A DNA stretch of 64,000 nt from Flavobacterium johnsoniae UW101 (GCF_000016645.1 NC_009441.1:4712001-4776000), one strand, 5' to 3'; positions 11,101 through 16,803 are shown, numbered from the stretch's first letter. Notes: generated by a model not told the origin, from the sequence alone. Numbers and translations: made by a program.

Positions 11101-11768
11101 ACTCTATACCAATTTAAAGCATCACCTGCGGCTCCATTTCCTCTAACACTAGCCGTTTGAGAAATAACCCATACATCGCCGCTGCATGTCGTAATAGCTA
11201 ATGTATTAAAAGTAGCAAACATCATTTTTACATCACTGGGACTTACACCAGTTGGTAATCCGCTAGCATTTGAAGCAATTGTGACTTTCTGAAATGTTGC
11301 ATTGGTAGTAATGCTCGCAGCTAAAACCGCACCTCTTGTACCCCATGCATACAATCCATCTGTAGCCAAAACTATTCCTTGGGTACCATTTGTAGAATTA
11401 CTCCCCAGTGCTGCTTTCAATACTGTAACTCCAGAATTTAAACCCGCAAAATTCGCTTTGTTTATTGTTAAAGGTGAAACTACATTTGTTCCATCATTTG
11501 CCACTTTCTCTCCCCAAACTTGAAGAGAACCATCTGAAGTTCTTACGATGGTACTGTGAAAACTCGAAATAAAGTTATCATATTCTATAGATGATGCATC
11601 GTTATTAGAATCAGCACCAAAATTTGATAAATTGGTACCTGAACATCCTTGAACTGGAATAGCACATTGTGCGTTCGATACCTGACTGAATGTAAAAAAA
11701 ACAAAAAACAAAAGAATTGCCTTTTTTACATTGAATACACTATTAAAATTAAAGTAGTTTTTTATCAT
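2193..11768 (-). CDS. Giant SprB-like surface adhesin: RCC1-like head, DUF11 and cadherin-like repeats, T9SS type B CTD
   Basis: 3191 residues. A signal peptide (about 1-33) precedes an RCC1-like propeller region (about 60-430; repeated VWG, AWG, LYSLGANASKQLGD and LYAFGQNDNRLLG units). An Ig-like linker and two DUF11 domains (about 549-780) follow. Next come 16 tandem cadherin-like repeats (about 780-2430): 12 of a 105-residue type starting YTVAEDNTVTLTPL and 4 of a type starting YTVNEGATLNVPA. Both types carry Asp-rich NDTDVDGD calcium-type loops. Two related ANSDTN/AHDDTN repeats and Ig-like/DUF11-like domains lead to a gliding-motility-associated C-terminal domain (about 3097-3191; NAISLNGDNMNERF, QIFNRWGVLVF, LPEGTYYYIVRY). 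This CTD class is a T9SS export signal. Inferred role: cell-surface filament for gliding or adhesion. Its repeats are nearly identical in DNA, so copy number may vary or be misassembled. Confidence 0.95.
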   Translation of the reverse strand: MIKNYFNFNSVFNVKKAILLFFVFFTFSQVSNAQCAIPVQGCSGTNLSNFGADSNNDASSIEYDNFISSFHSTIVRTSDGSLQVWGEKVANDGTNVVSPLTINKANFAGLNSGVTVLKAALGSNSTNGTQGIVLATDGLYAWGTRGAVLAASITTNATFQKVTIASNASGLPTGVSPSDVKMMFATFNTLAITTCSGDVWVISQTASVRGNGAAGDALNWYRVTTSETGNPFLTNVVVCRGSYNGLMALKSDGTVYVWGNNVYLGDNNPSEASQTRAARMTLPASITPKMIGSTCNRDNQRSYYILATNNNLYSLGANASKQLGDWYTTERQSWVQPRYTSRTGQVMNNIKWISVQEHDTEYGAVNVITTDYNLYAFGQNDNRLLGRGSSGSVDPLMPDGVSASDKILAVETGGHTSMIVKACESRFGYVGHRINGSMGSGPTTTTGTENSYNFTTANVQICGAESNPVIQPISLGGGPDSKYCIDDPVLLNPTPAGGTLELISGPATLNTSTNTLRFTGEGTVQVRYTVTTSCGGTTVTNRSFEGVLCPADLQISKTADNSNPSVGNNVVFTITAKNNGPYKATGVTINDALPSGYTFVSAVPSTGTWSAPNWTVGSLTNGSSATLAVTATVKATGSYANTASISGNNPDSTTGNNSATATPLVQTNLSVTKTVNNTTPNVGDQVTFTITASNAGPSGATGVTVTDNLPSGYTFVSATPSTGTWSAPDWTIGDLANGASATLSMTARVNATGSYANTASISGSQNDPTPGNNSGSATPTVNHNPTAVLDTYTVAEDNTVTLTPLSNDSDVDGNTISIVSINGTALTGSAQVITVPNGTVNISAAGVITFTPSADFNSTTPISFPYVITDGNLTATANIEITVTAVNDAPVAVKDEYTVAEDNTVTLTPLVNDTDVEGDTLSIVSINGTTLTGSAQVITVPNGIVNISASGVITFTPSANFNSTTPISFPYVITDGSLTATANIEITVTAVNDAPVAVKDEYTVAEDNTVTLTPLVNDTDVEGDTLSIVSINGTALTGSAQVITVPNGTVNISAAGVITFTPSADFNSTTPISFPYVITDGNLTATANIEITVTAVNDAPVAVKDEYTVAEDNTVTLTPLVNDTDVDGDTLTISSINGTTLTGSTQVITVLNGTVNISAAGVITFTPLANFNSTTPISFPYVITDGNLTATANIEITVTAVNDAPVAVKDEYTVDEDNTVTLTPLVNDTDVEGDTLSIVSINGTALTGSAQVITVPNGTVNISAVGVITFMPSADFNSTTPISFPYVITDGNLTATANIEITVTAVNDAPVAVKDEYTVAEDNTVTLTPLINDTDVDGDILTISSINGTTLTGSAQVITVPNGTVNISASGVITFTPSADFNSTTPISFPYVITDGNLTATANIEITVTAVNDAPVAVKDEYTVNEGATLNVPAATGVLSNDTDVEGDALTAILVTGPSHGTLILNADGSFTYIHDGSETITDSFTYKANDGNLDSNVVTVEITVNPVNDAPVAVKDEYTVAEDNTVTLNPLNNDTDAEGDTLSIVSINGTALTGSAQIITVPNGTVNISASGVITFTPSADFNSTTPISFPYVITDGNLTATANIEITVTAVNDAPVAVKDEYTINEGATLNVPAATGVLSNDTDVEGDALTAILVTGPSHGTLILNADGSFTYIHDGSETITDSFTYKANDGNLDSNIVTVEITVNPVNDAPVAVKDEYTVAEDNTVTLTPLANDTDVEGDTLSIVSINGTVLTGSAQVITVPNGTVNISASGVITFTPSADFNSTTPISFPYVITDGNLTATANIEITVTAVNDAPVAVKDEYTINEGATLNVPAATGVLSNDTDVEGDALTAILVTGPSHGTLILNADGSFTYIHDGSETITDSFTYKANDGNLDSNVVTVEITVNPVNDAPVAVKDEYTVAEDNTVTLTPLNNDTDVEGDTLSIVSINGTTLTGSVQVITVPNGTVNISASRVITFTPSADFNSTTPISFPYVITDGNLTATANIEITVTAVNDAPVAVKDEYTVAEDNTVTLTPLVNDTDVEGDTLSIVSINGTSLTGSAQVITVPNGTVNISAAGVITFTPSADFNSTTPISFPYVITDGSLTATANIEITVTAVNDAPVAVKDEYTVAEDNTVTLTPLVNDTDVEGDTLSIVSINGTSLTGSAQVITVPNGTVNISAAGVITFTPSVDFNSTTPISFPYVITDGSLTATANIEITVTAVNDAPVAVKDEYTVAEDNTVTLTPLVNDTDVEGDTLSIVSINGTALTGGVQSITVPNGTVNISAAGVITFTPSADFNSTTPISFPYIITDGSLTATANIEITVTAVNDAPVALKDEYTVDEGATLNVPALTGVLSNDSDVEGDALTAILVTGPSHGTLTLNADGSFTYVHDGSETTTDSFTYKANDGNLDSNTVTVKITVNPVNDAPVANSDTNNVIASTAGPTTINALTATGVDGTIANYTILSLPANGALSLAGNPIVLSQILTPAEAAMITYTPSGTFTGNVTFTFTATDNLGLSAVTPATITIPVGNNAPVAHDDTNSHIPSRAGATAIKALTATDTDGTIVNYIVVTLPSHGVLALSGVPVTANQTLTPAQAAMLTYDPSGAFSGNDTFTFTATDNNGAVDATPATITIPVDKTVLVATPDPVGTVVGINETVEVVNVLDNDTLNNDPLLLTDVKLDVLVPDPNNVLTLKPDGTVELIPNAPPGNYTLTYEICEKANSSNCTSASVTVTVEAPKMTVTASSYCSDNAPYVQYNVKADNFTPKGLITITWIDSANNVVATQTNMPLSSTVLWPGTVLDSNNKPIDWPGWIFVNGQWIEGNDGFQLTRPAVTMQFSLNPTESITVNYPAAVSGCNARPHFGIEAENDDDNIIADGLNGSPEVINVLDNDKLNGVPVNSADVILTPRDFPTGITLNSDGTIDVAPGTKGGSHTLTYQICEKANPENCTDAIVKIFVEVPSITVVMKVELNDHNKNDNAEAGETLTYTFTITNNGNVPLHNITISDLLPGVVITGGPISLGVGESDSHTFTGTYTLTQADINAGTVVNQATVTGTTQSGIKVEDKSDAANENGDAPTEIDVNGCKIKIFNAISLNGDNMNERFYIRGIECYPDNTVQIFNRWGVLVFERDHYNNNDIVFKGFSEGRTTVKESNGLPEGTYYYIVRYKDNNSNPKQEAGYLYLIK
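4490..9425 (-). repeat. Tandem repeat array inside adhesin 1: 315-bp units with a nested 606-bp higher-order unit
   Basis: Cadherin-like coding repeats recur every 315 bp in the upstream part (equivalent points at 7669, 7984, 8299, 8614, 8929). Between 5851 and 7668 the unit is a 606-bp pair (one VAEDN-type plus one NEGATL-type repeat) present three times, at 5851, 6457 and 7063. Those copies are almost identical at the base level, including synonymous positions, which points to recent unequal crossing-over or gene conversion. Confidence 0.9.
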
Positions 11769-11779
11769 AAATAACTCGA

Positions 11780-12484
11780 TTATTTTATTACCTGATGAAG
11801 ATTATAGGTCTGAACCTGATTATTAAAATCATAAAAATCAAACATCAGATACGTTTCCTGATCGACGATTCCTGATACTTTATATTTCAATAATTGTGTT
11901 TTATTGCCAATAACAATCTCTTTTTCTACTGGTTCAACAGTAAATGAAACCCCTAATCCCGCAACTGACATTACTGGTGCAGGTAATTTTGTATTGGAAT
12001 TGTCTTTTGCTGTAATTTTTGCCGGAACAGTAATTATCAAATCTTTATAATTTCTTCCTCTTGTGATTTTTTCAGAAAAAGTGATTTTAGAAAAATCAAA
12101 AGTCAATCTCACAGATTCAACTTTTACTTTAAATCTTTCTTCAAACGCTGGATGATAGCATTCTTCATCATGTTTTTTATTTTCGTGAAAATTAATTTCG
12201 TATTCTCCCGGTTCTTCAAATGAATAGTTGTTAATTTCATTACCACGAATTGCAGCGTGAATATTCTTTGCAGAATTAGCAATGGTCCATGTTACAGATT
12301 CATCGATAGTTCCGAAATCAATTTTTTCTCCAAATGAAATCACTTTATAAAACTGATTTGATTCGGAACCAATTTGATTCTGAGCTTCAGATGTATAACC
12401 AATTAATAAAATGAAAATAAAAAGAGAAACAACTTGTTTTTTAAAGTTTAAACTTGTTGTTGAAGCATTTTTTCCTATCTGCAT
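11780..12484 (-). CDS. Unrecognised secreted protein at the head of the adhesin 1 operon
   Basis: I do not recognise a named family. From ATG 12484 it encodes 234 residues starting MQIGKNASTT, with a hydrophobic signal segment (VVSLFIFILLIGYTSEAQ) about 20-35 residues in. The frame is open to ATG 12589, but the extra 35 residues would bury the signal peptide. The mature part looks beta-rich: FGEKIDFGTIDESVTWTIAN, then a stretch with CYHPAFEERFKVKVE, ending in FDFYDFNNQVQTYNLHQVIK. It lies 11 bp upstream of the adhesin start and has no counterpart in front of adhesin 2. Possible roles (inference) are an adhesin-binding partner or surface accessory protein. The gene is certain; the function is unknown. 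Confidence 0.8.
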   Translation of the reverse strand: MQIGKNASTTSLNFKKQVVSLFIFILLIGYTSEAQNQIGSESNQFYKVISFGEKIDFGTIDESVTWTIANSAKNIHAAIRGNEINNYSFEEPGEYEINFHENKKHDEECYHPAFEERFKVKVESVRLTFDFSKITFSEKITRGRNYKDLIITVPAKITAKDNSNTKLPAPVMSVAGLGVSFTVEPVEKEIVIGNKTQLLKYKVSGIVDQETYLMFDFYDFNNQVQTYNLHQVIK

Positions 12485-12990
12485 AAAATCATTCTCAGCA
12501 GAAGAAAATAATAAAAACCTAACCAAGAATTCCTTCAAAGCCCGATTTTTATTACACGTTAAGTTTTTAAAATAAGTAAAGTTCACCATATATAATCAAT
12601 AATTAAAAATTCACAAAAAAGCATAAAAAATCCCTGTACGCTCAGATTTCATTTTTTTGAAATCCGGCGCATTTCTGTTTGTAATAAAATTTTATAAAAT
12701 GCTGTAAGAACAGCAAAGACAAAGGGCTGACAGCTGAAATATATAATTTCTAAAAAGCGTCAATCACTTCTTTCGCGGCCAAATGTAGAGGAAAAATAAA
12801 GCTGTGAATAGTCAATTCGGACATATTTTAGTCGAAATAAGAATCTATATAACCTGCGAGAAAAACTCTACGTAAAAACCGCAATAAGTGTTTTTAAAAC
12901 ACTATAAATGAAATAATTATGTTTTTACTGATTTACAAAGAATTAAATCACAAAATGGGAAGAAAATATTTTTTTTGGAAATTTTAGTTT
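12485..12990. other. Intergenic region between adhesin 1 operon and AraC regulator
   Basis: About 500 bp with no convincing gene on either strand. It should hold the promoter and 5' leader of the adhesin operon. Visible items are a -7 candidate at 12780-12787, a small hairpin GATTTC/GAAATC at 12645-12664 that would lie in the adhesin leader RNA, and a perfect 17-bp palindrome (AGTGTTTT T AAAACACT) at 12887-12903 with no U-tract. The araC-like gene ends at 12991 and reads into this region without an obvious terminator. Confidence 0.6.
12780..12787 (-). promoter_or_regulatory. Candidate -7 box for the adhesin 1 operon
   Basis: The minus strand reads TACATTTG, matching the Bacteroidota -7 consensus TAnnTTTG. 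The nearest upstream TTG (plus-strand CAA at 12813-12815) is about 25 bp away, a little far for a -33 element. The leader to ATG 12484 would be about 290 nt. Confidence 0.35.
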
Positions 12991-14055
12991 TCAAATCACC
13001 TGAAAACGAGCTTCTGACGGCAGTTTGCCAAATCTTTTCTTAAAACTAGAAGCGAATCTTCCTGCCGAATCATAACCTGCAACAACAGCAATTTCCTGAA
13101 TACTGAAATCTGATTTTTTAACCAGCTGTTCTGCAAGCATCATGTTTTTTTCTTTATGGTATTGCAGCATCGAAAATCCAAAAACAGCTTTAAAATTTGC
13201 TTTTAATTTGGTAGTCGACATGTTAACTTCTTTGGCTATATACTCTATTCCAATAAAAGGAAGATGAAGATTTTGCAGGATAATCTTCTCTGCTCTCGAT
13301 ACGTTCAGATAATCCAGATTGGTTAAAGAAATATTATCTTCAATACGAGTATCAATAAAACAATTATCAAAAAACTCTGTTACTAATTTCATTGACTTCT
13401 TTTTGATCGCAATGTTATCTGCTTCAAAATTGTTTTCTTTTTCCAATAAATCAGATAACTCAGCGCCAACTTCATGCGCCTTCTGCGAAATGTCCAGCCA
13501 GGTATAAGATCCTCTTTTTCCATTCAGGAAATTTAAAATCGTTTTTCTTTGTTTGAATTTTTTAGAAGTTAAATTCTTTTTAGCCCAATCTTTATTAATG
13601 GCAATGCTGAAGAATTTTCCATTGGCTTGTTTATAAAAATAACTGGAAATCTCTGTATTAGGTTTGCTGATTGTCCAGCAAGTACTTAGAAGATTTAAAG
13701 CGCTGCCGTCCTTCAAAGGAAATTTATATTCAAAAATCGAAAAAGTTAAAAGGTAATATTCACTGCTGTGCTTATCATCATAGCCCGAAAGCGCCATAAT
13801 GTTTTCCTTCATATTTAAATAAAATGTCAAAAGCCAAAAACCTTGATCCATTTCTCTGTAATACATTTTTGCTTTACACAATGACGTATTAAAAGTAATA
13901 AGACGTTTTTCAGGAAAATGCCTTGTAATAGGCAGTTTCAACATACTATCTAACATTATTTGCGGAGAATTGAACAAATAAGGAAATTGAAAGAAACCGT
14001 CTTTTAATAAAAAAAGATATTTCTGAATATGTTTAGGCCAATTATCTAAAGTCAT
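12991..14055 (-). CDS. AraC family transcriptional regulator
   Basis: 354 residues from ATG 14055 (MTLDNWPKHIQKYLF); an in-frame ATG at 14127 would add an unlikely basic extension. The C-terminal ~100 residues form the two-helix-turn-helix AraC domain: IEYIAKEVNMSTTKLKANFK is the first HTH and FSIQEIAVVAGYDSAGRFAS the second, followed by FKKRFGKLPSEAR. The N-terminal ~240 residues do not look like a cupin or other sensor I can name. Long AraC proteins with an undefined N-terminus are common in Flavobacteriia. Targets are unknown; it sits between the adhesin operon and a divergent Crp/Fnr regulator. Confidence 0.88.
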   Translation of the reverse strand: MTLDNWPKHIQKYLFLLKDGFFQFPYLFNSPQIMLDSMLKLPITRHFPEKRLITFNTSLCKAKMYYREMDQGFWLLTFYLNMKENIMALSGYDDKHSSEYYLLTFSIFEYKFPLKDGSALNLLSTCWTISKPNTEISSYFYKQANGKFFSIAINKDWAKKNLTSKKFKQRKTILNFLNGKRGSYTWLDISQKAHEVGAELSDLLEKENNFEADNIAIKKKSMKLVTEFFDNCFIDTRIEDNISLTNLDYLNVSRAEKIILQNLHLPFIGIEYIAKEVNMSTTKLKANFKAVFGFSMLQYHKEKNMMLAEQLVKKSDFSIQEIAVVAGYDSAGRFASSFKKRFGKLPSEARFQVI

Positions 14056-14187
14056 AAAAATTAAAGCAGTTCGAGGCGGATATAAATTTGTTCTTACCTT
14101 ATAGTCAATAAGGATTTTAGCATACAAAAATAAAAAAAATGAATTTTATAATCTTTAAAAAAATATGATTTCATTGATAATTTTAAA

Positions 14188-14195
14188 TAACTTTG
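14188..14195 (+). promoter_or_regulatory. -7 box of the Crp/Fnr regulator gene, near-leaderless
   Basis: TAACTTTG fits TAnnTTTG exactly and ends only 8 bp before ATG 14204, so the transcript would have almost no leader. This favours ATG 14204 over the upstream in-frame ATG at 14165, which precedes the box. No clear -33 TTG is seen at normal spacing. Confidence 0.45.
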
Positions 14196-14203
14196 AAATT
14201 CCT

Positions 14204-14767
14204 ATGCAGTTAAAATTCCGCGAACATATTGAAAAAATTGTACCCCTGACAGATGAAGAATTTTCATTTGTAAGTCAGCACTTTTCAGTAAAAAAATTCA
14301 AAAAACATCAGTTTTTAATTCAAAAAGGAGATAAATCCGTTTATTCCTTTTTTATAGTTTCAGGTCTTTTAAAATTGGTTTACACCGATGATTCCGAAAA
14401 AGAACATATTGTTTCCTTTGCCATGGAAGACTGGTGGGAAAGCGATTATTATGCTTTCTTTACCCAGACCGAAGCAACAATGTCGTTAGAATGTCTGGAA
14501 GATACCGAAGTACTTTGTTTTTCATTTGAAGATTATAAAAACTTATGCAGCGGTCTGCAGAAAATGGAACGCTTTTTTCTGGAAAAAGCCACTTTTGGAT
14601 TCCTTAGTTCGCAGCGCCGTATTATTTCCTCAATGGCTTTCAGTTCAAAAGAGCGTTACGAGCAGTTTCTTAAACAATATCCTTCACTAATCCAGCGAAT
14701 TCCGAAAAGTTTAATTGCTTCTTATTTAGGTGTTTCTAGAGAAACTCTAAGCAGATTATCTTCTTGA
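14204..14767 (+). CDS. Crp/Fnr family transcriptional regulator
   Basis: 187 residues from ATG 14204 (MQLKFREHIEKIVPLTDEEF). The cyclic-nucleotide-binding-like beta roll (about 15-115) contains FKKHQFLIQKGDKSVYSFFIVSGLLKLVY and the C-helix follows. The HTH at the end reads IPKSLIASYLGVSRETLSRL, the usual F-helix of this family. There are no cysteines positioned for an Fnr-type iron-sulfur cluster, and the cAMP-contact RxS motif is not evident, so the ligand is unknown. It reads away from the AraC gene and towards the RidA-like gene 95 bp downstream; such small Crp proteins often control an adjacent stress or detoxification gene (inference). Confidence 0.88.
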   Translation: MQLKFREHIEKIVPLTDEEFSFVSQHFSVKKFKKHQFLIQKGDKSVYSFFIVSGLLKLVYTDDSEKEHIVSFAMEDWWESDYYAFFTQTEATMSLECLEDTEVLCFSFEDYKNLCSGLQKMERFFLEKATFGFLSSQRRIISSMAFSSKERYEQFLKQYPSLIQRIPKSLIASYLGVSRETLSRLSS

Positions 14768-14862
14768 TGTGATAAACCTCACATTTTATTCGTGAGAAAT
14801 GTCAAGACCTGATTCCGTTTCTTATTTACAATTTTGCAGTATAAATTTTAAATAAAAAAGGA

Positions 14863-15252
14863 ATGGAAAAAAGAATCATAAATCCGTGGGAATGGCAAAA
14901 CGAACGCAGTTATGTACAAGCCGTAGAAGTTAAAAATCCGCAGGGAACATTATACGTTTCCGGACAAACCGCCATAAGTGCAGACGGAATTTCGAGTAAT
15001 GAAGATATGGAATCACAGTTAAAACTTGCCATAAAAAACCTCGAACAAGTAATAACAGAAGCCGGTTATGAATGCAGCGGTATTGTGAGATTGAATATTT
15101 ACACTACAGCAACTCATGAACTGTGGCCTCATTTTTCTATTATTCAGGATTGGGCAGCGAAGCATAATATTAAACAAGCCACAACTTTAATGGAAGTAAA
15201 AAGCCTTTTTGAAACCTTAAAAGTAGAACTTGAAGCTACGGTTGTTAAATAA
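14863..15252 (+). CDS. RidA/YjgF-like protein lacking the usual active-site arginine
   Basis: 129 residues, the normal length for the RidA family. Recognisable segments are YVSGQTAIS, the SQLKLAIKNLEQVITEAG helix, the RLNIYTT strand and the C-terminal LKVELEATVV strand. RidA proteins hydrolyse reactive imines and enamines (for example 2-aminoacrylate) using a conserved arginine before the SCVEV-type strand. Here the equivalent position, by eye alignment of QATTLMEVKSLF to the PARSCVEVARLP type, is threonine. This member is therefore probably not a canonical imine deaminase and fits the Rid7 or other divergent subgroups better. It lies downstream of, and in line with, the Crp/Fnr gene. Confidence 0.85.
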   Translation: MEKRIINPWEWQNERSYVQAVEVKNPQGTLYVSGQTAISADGISSNEDMESQLKLAIKNLEQVITEAGYECSGIVRLNIYTTATHELWPHFSIIQDWAAKHNIKQATTLMEVKSLFETLKVELEATVVK

Positions 15253-15259
15253 GGGGCTA

Positions 15260-15371
15260 AGGTACTGAGGTGCTAAGATGCTAAGATACTGAGCTTTCTT
15301 TTTCAAGGTTTTAAGCTTTGACAAAGATTGTAAAAAACTTAGAAGCTTAGAACCTTAGCATCTCAGTACCT
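15260..15371. repeat. Dispersed palindromic element (inverted repeat) between convergent genes
   Basis: The left arm 15260-15285 (AGGTACTGAGGTGCTAAG...) and the right arm 15346-15371 are inverted repeats matching at 23 of 26 positions, with an AT-rich loop of about 60 bp. Arms built from TACTGAG and GCTAAG words look like the REP/MITE-like elements scattered through Flavobacterium genomes. It could act as a transcription stop for the flanking convergent genes. Confidence 0.75.
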
Positions 15372-15401
15372 CTTTTTCATTTCAGTACCTCTTTTTCATT
15401 T
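15364..15401. repeat. Tandem duplication of 19 bp
   Basis: CAGTACCTCTTTTTCATTT occurs twice back to back (15364-15382 and 15383-15401). The second copy contains the stop codon of the HxlR gene (15396-15398), so the end of the palindromic element has been duplicated across the gene's 3' end. Confidence 0.85.
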
Positions 15402-15764
15402 CACCGAATAAACCCCGTCTTTCACCTTAAAAGCCCACGAAGCCATAGCATCAATAACAGGAAGCAAACCTTCACCGGCAGTGCTGAGTCTGTAAGTTAC
15501 AAAAGGCGGAACAACAGGTTTTGCTTCTCTTATTACCAAACCATCTGCTTCTAATTGTTTTAAATGCTGAATGAGCATTTTCTCGGTTACAGTCGGAATT
15601 GCCCTTTTTAATTCGCTGTAACGTTTATCGCCAGTTGATAAATGATATAGAATTATAGGTTTCCAATACCCTCCTATTTTTTCCATTACAAATGTTACGG
15701 GGCATTTTTCTAAGGCATACTGCTTATTTTCCTGAATTGTCGATGTTTCTTTAATTGCTGTCAT
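15396..15764 (-). CDS. HxlR family transcriptional regulator
   Basis: 122 residues. The family signature is present: CPVTFVMEKIGGYWKPIILYHLSTGDKRYSELKRAIPTVTEKMLIQHLKQLEADGLVIRE, a winged helix with the single conserved Cys (Cys22) that redox-sensing HxlR/YodB-type proteins use. The C-terminal helix ends SWAFKVKDGVYSVK. It is divergent from an NmrA-family oxidoreductase, an arrangement matching the QorR/quinone-reductase pairs of this family. It probably represses both genes from the palindrome at 15784-15805 and responds to quinones or electrophiles through the Cys (inference). Confidence 0.92.
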   Translation of the reverse strand: MTAIKETSTIQENKQYALEKCPVTFVMEKIGGYWKPIILYHLSTGDKRYSELKRAIPTVTEKMLIQHLKQLEADGLVIREAKPVVPPFVTYRLSTAGEGLLPVIDAMASWAFKVKDGVYSVK

Positions 15765-15783
15765 GATACATACTTTAGGGTAA

Positions 15784-15818
15784 GTACTTGTATAAAAGTA
15801 AGTACAAAGATACCTTTG
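15784..15818. promoter_or_regulatory. Divergent HxlR operator and overlapping promoters
   Basis: A perfect inverted repeat GTACTT-N10-AAGTAC spans 15784-15805. It contains TACT-N8-AGTA, close to the TACT-N7-AGTA core of YodB-type HxlR operators. For the plus strand, TTG 15788-15790 and TACCTTTG 15811-15818, 20 bp apart, make a near-ideal Bacteroidota promoter whose -33 element lies inside the palindrome. On the minus strand TATCTTTG (15812-15805) is a matching -7 box for the HxlR gene. Binding would block both promoters. Confidence 0.7.
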
Positions 15819-15844
15819 TAACTGTAATAAAAAAAATTATATAT

Positions 15845-16720
15845 ATGAAAATTATAGTATCAGGTTCTTTAGGGAACATCGGAAAACCTTTAACAGAAAA
15901 ACTTTTAGGTGCAGGACACGACGTTACAGTAATCAGCAGTGATTTAAACAAAAAAGCAGCAATCGAAAATTTAGGTGCCAAAGCAGCGATTGGTTCAGTA
16001 AGCGACAGTACGTTTTTAACCGAAACATTAAAAGGTGCCGACGCTCTTTTTGCCATGACTCCGCCAAATTTGGGAGGCCAGAATGTAATTGCAAATACTA
16101 CCGAAGCAGGAAACGCTTTCGCGAAAGCTATAGCAGCAACCAACATAAAACGTATTGTGATGTTAAGCAGTATTGGAGCTGATTTACCAACCGGAAATGG
16201 TCCAATTGCCGGACTTTACAATATCGAAAAATTGTACAACGAACTAAACACGTCAATTACATTTTTAAGAGCGGGCTATTTTTATACCAATTTTTATAAT
16301 GATGTTCCGATGATTAAAAGAGCTGGAATTATGGGCGGAAATTTCCCTTCGGATGCAAAAATACCTTTAGTTCACCCAGCAGATATTGCTCAGGCTGCAG
16401 CCGAAGAATTAGAAAAAAATCCATCTGGAAAAAACATCCGTTATATTATCAGTGATGTTCGTACACCGGGAGATTTAGCTAAAGTTTTAGGAACTGCAAT
16501 TGATAAATCTGATTTACCGTGGATTGAATTTACAGACGAACAATCACTTCAAGGAATGGCACAAGCCGGAATTCCTGAAGAAATAGCTAAATTGTATACT
16601 GAAATGGGAACAGGTTTACGCAATGGAAAAATTGCCGAAGATTTCTTAAAAAGCAATTTGTCTGTTGATGGAAAAACAAAACTGGGAGATTTTGCAAAAG
16701 AATTTGCCTCAAAATTCTAA
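15845..16720 (+). CDS. NmrA-family NAD(P)-binding oxidoreductase
   Basis: 291 residues from ATG 15845 (MKIIVSGSLGNIGKPLTEKL). The GSLGNIG stretch is the glycine-rich dinucleotide loop (GxxGxxG) of atypical short-chain dehydrogenases. It is followed by the strand and helix pattern of NmrA/QOR2-like proteins (VTVISSDLNKKAAIENLGAKAAIGSVSD; LKGADALFAMTPP; IKRIVMLSSIGADLPTG). The Tyr-x-x-x-Lys catalytic pair of classical SDRs is not evident, as expected for the NmrA group. QOR2 relatives reduce quinones with NADPH. Control by the divergent HxlR regulator supports a quinone or electrophile detoxification role (inference). Confidence 0.9.
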   Translation: MKIIVSGSLGNIGKPLTEKLLGAGHDVTVISSDLNKKAAIENLGAKAAIGSVSDSTFLTETLKGADALFAMTPPNLGGQNVIANTTEAGNAFAKAIAATNIKRIVMLSSIGADLPTGNGPIAGLYNIEKLYNELNTSITFLRAGYFYTNFYNDVPMIKRAGIMGGNFPSDAKIPLVHPADIAQAAAEELEKNPSGKNIRYIISDVRTPGDLAKVLGTAIDKSDLPWIEFTDEQSLQGMAQAGIPEEIAKLYTEMGTGLRNGKIAEDFLKSNLSVDGKTKLGDFAKEFASKF

Positions 16721-16742
16721 AATGTAAGTTCTGATATCAATC

Positions 16743-16778
16743 AAAAAAAGCAGCAAATATATTTGCTGCTTTTTTTTA
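16743..16778. terminator. Bidirectional intrinsic terminator
   Basis: The stem is the perfect palindrome GCAGCAAATATATTTGCTGC (16750-16769), flanked by an A-run and an 8-T run. It sits between the convergent NmrA gene (ends 16720) and the TolC gene (ends 16804) and could serve both. Confidence 0.85.
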
Positions 16779-16803
16779 AAACAATAACTAAGCTGAAAAA
16801 AAA

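Noticed and set aside
12485..12589. N-terminal extension of the secreted protein from ATG 12589
   Set aside because: It would place 35 mostly polar/basic residues ahead of the signal peptide; ATG 12484 gives a normal one.
15775..16146. 123-codon minus-strand frame over the NmrA gene start
   Set aside because: Shadow of the NmrA gene; the plus-strand gene has a clear dinucleotide-binding motif and promoter.
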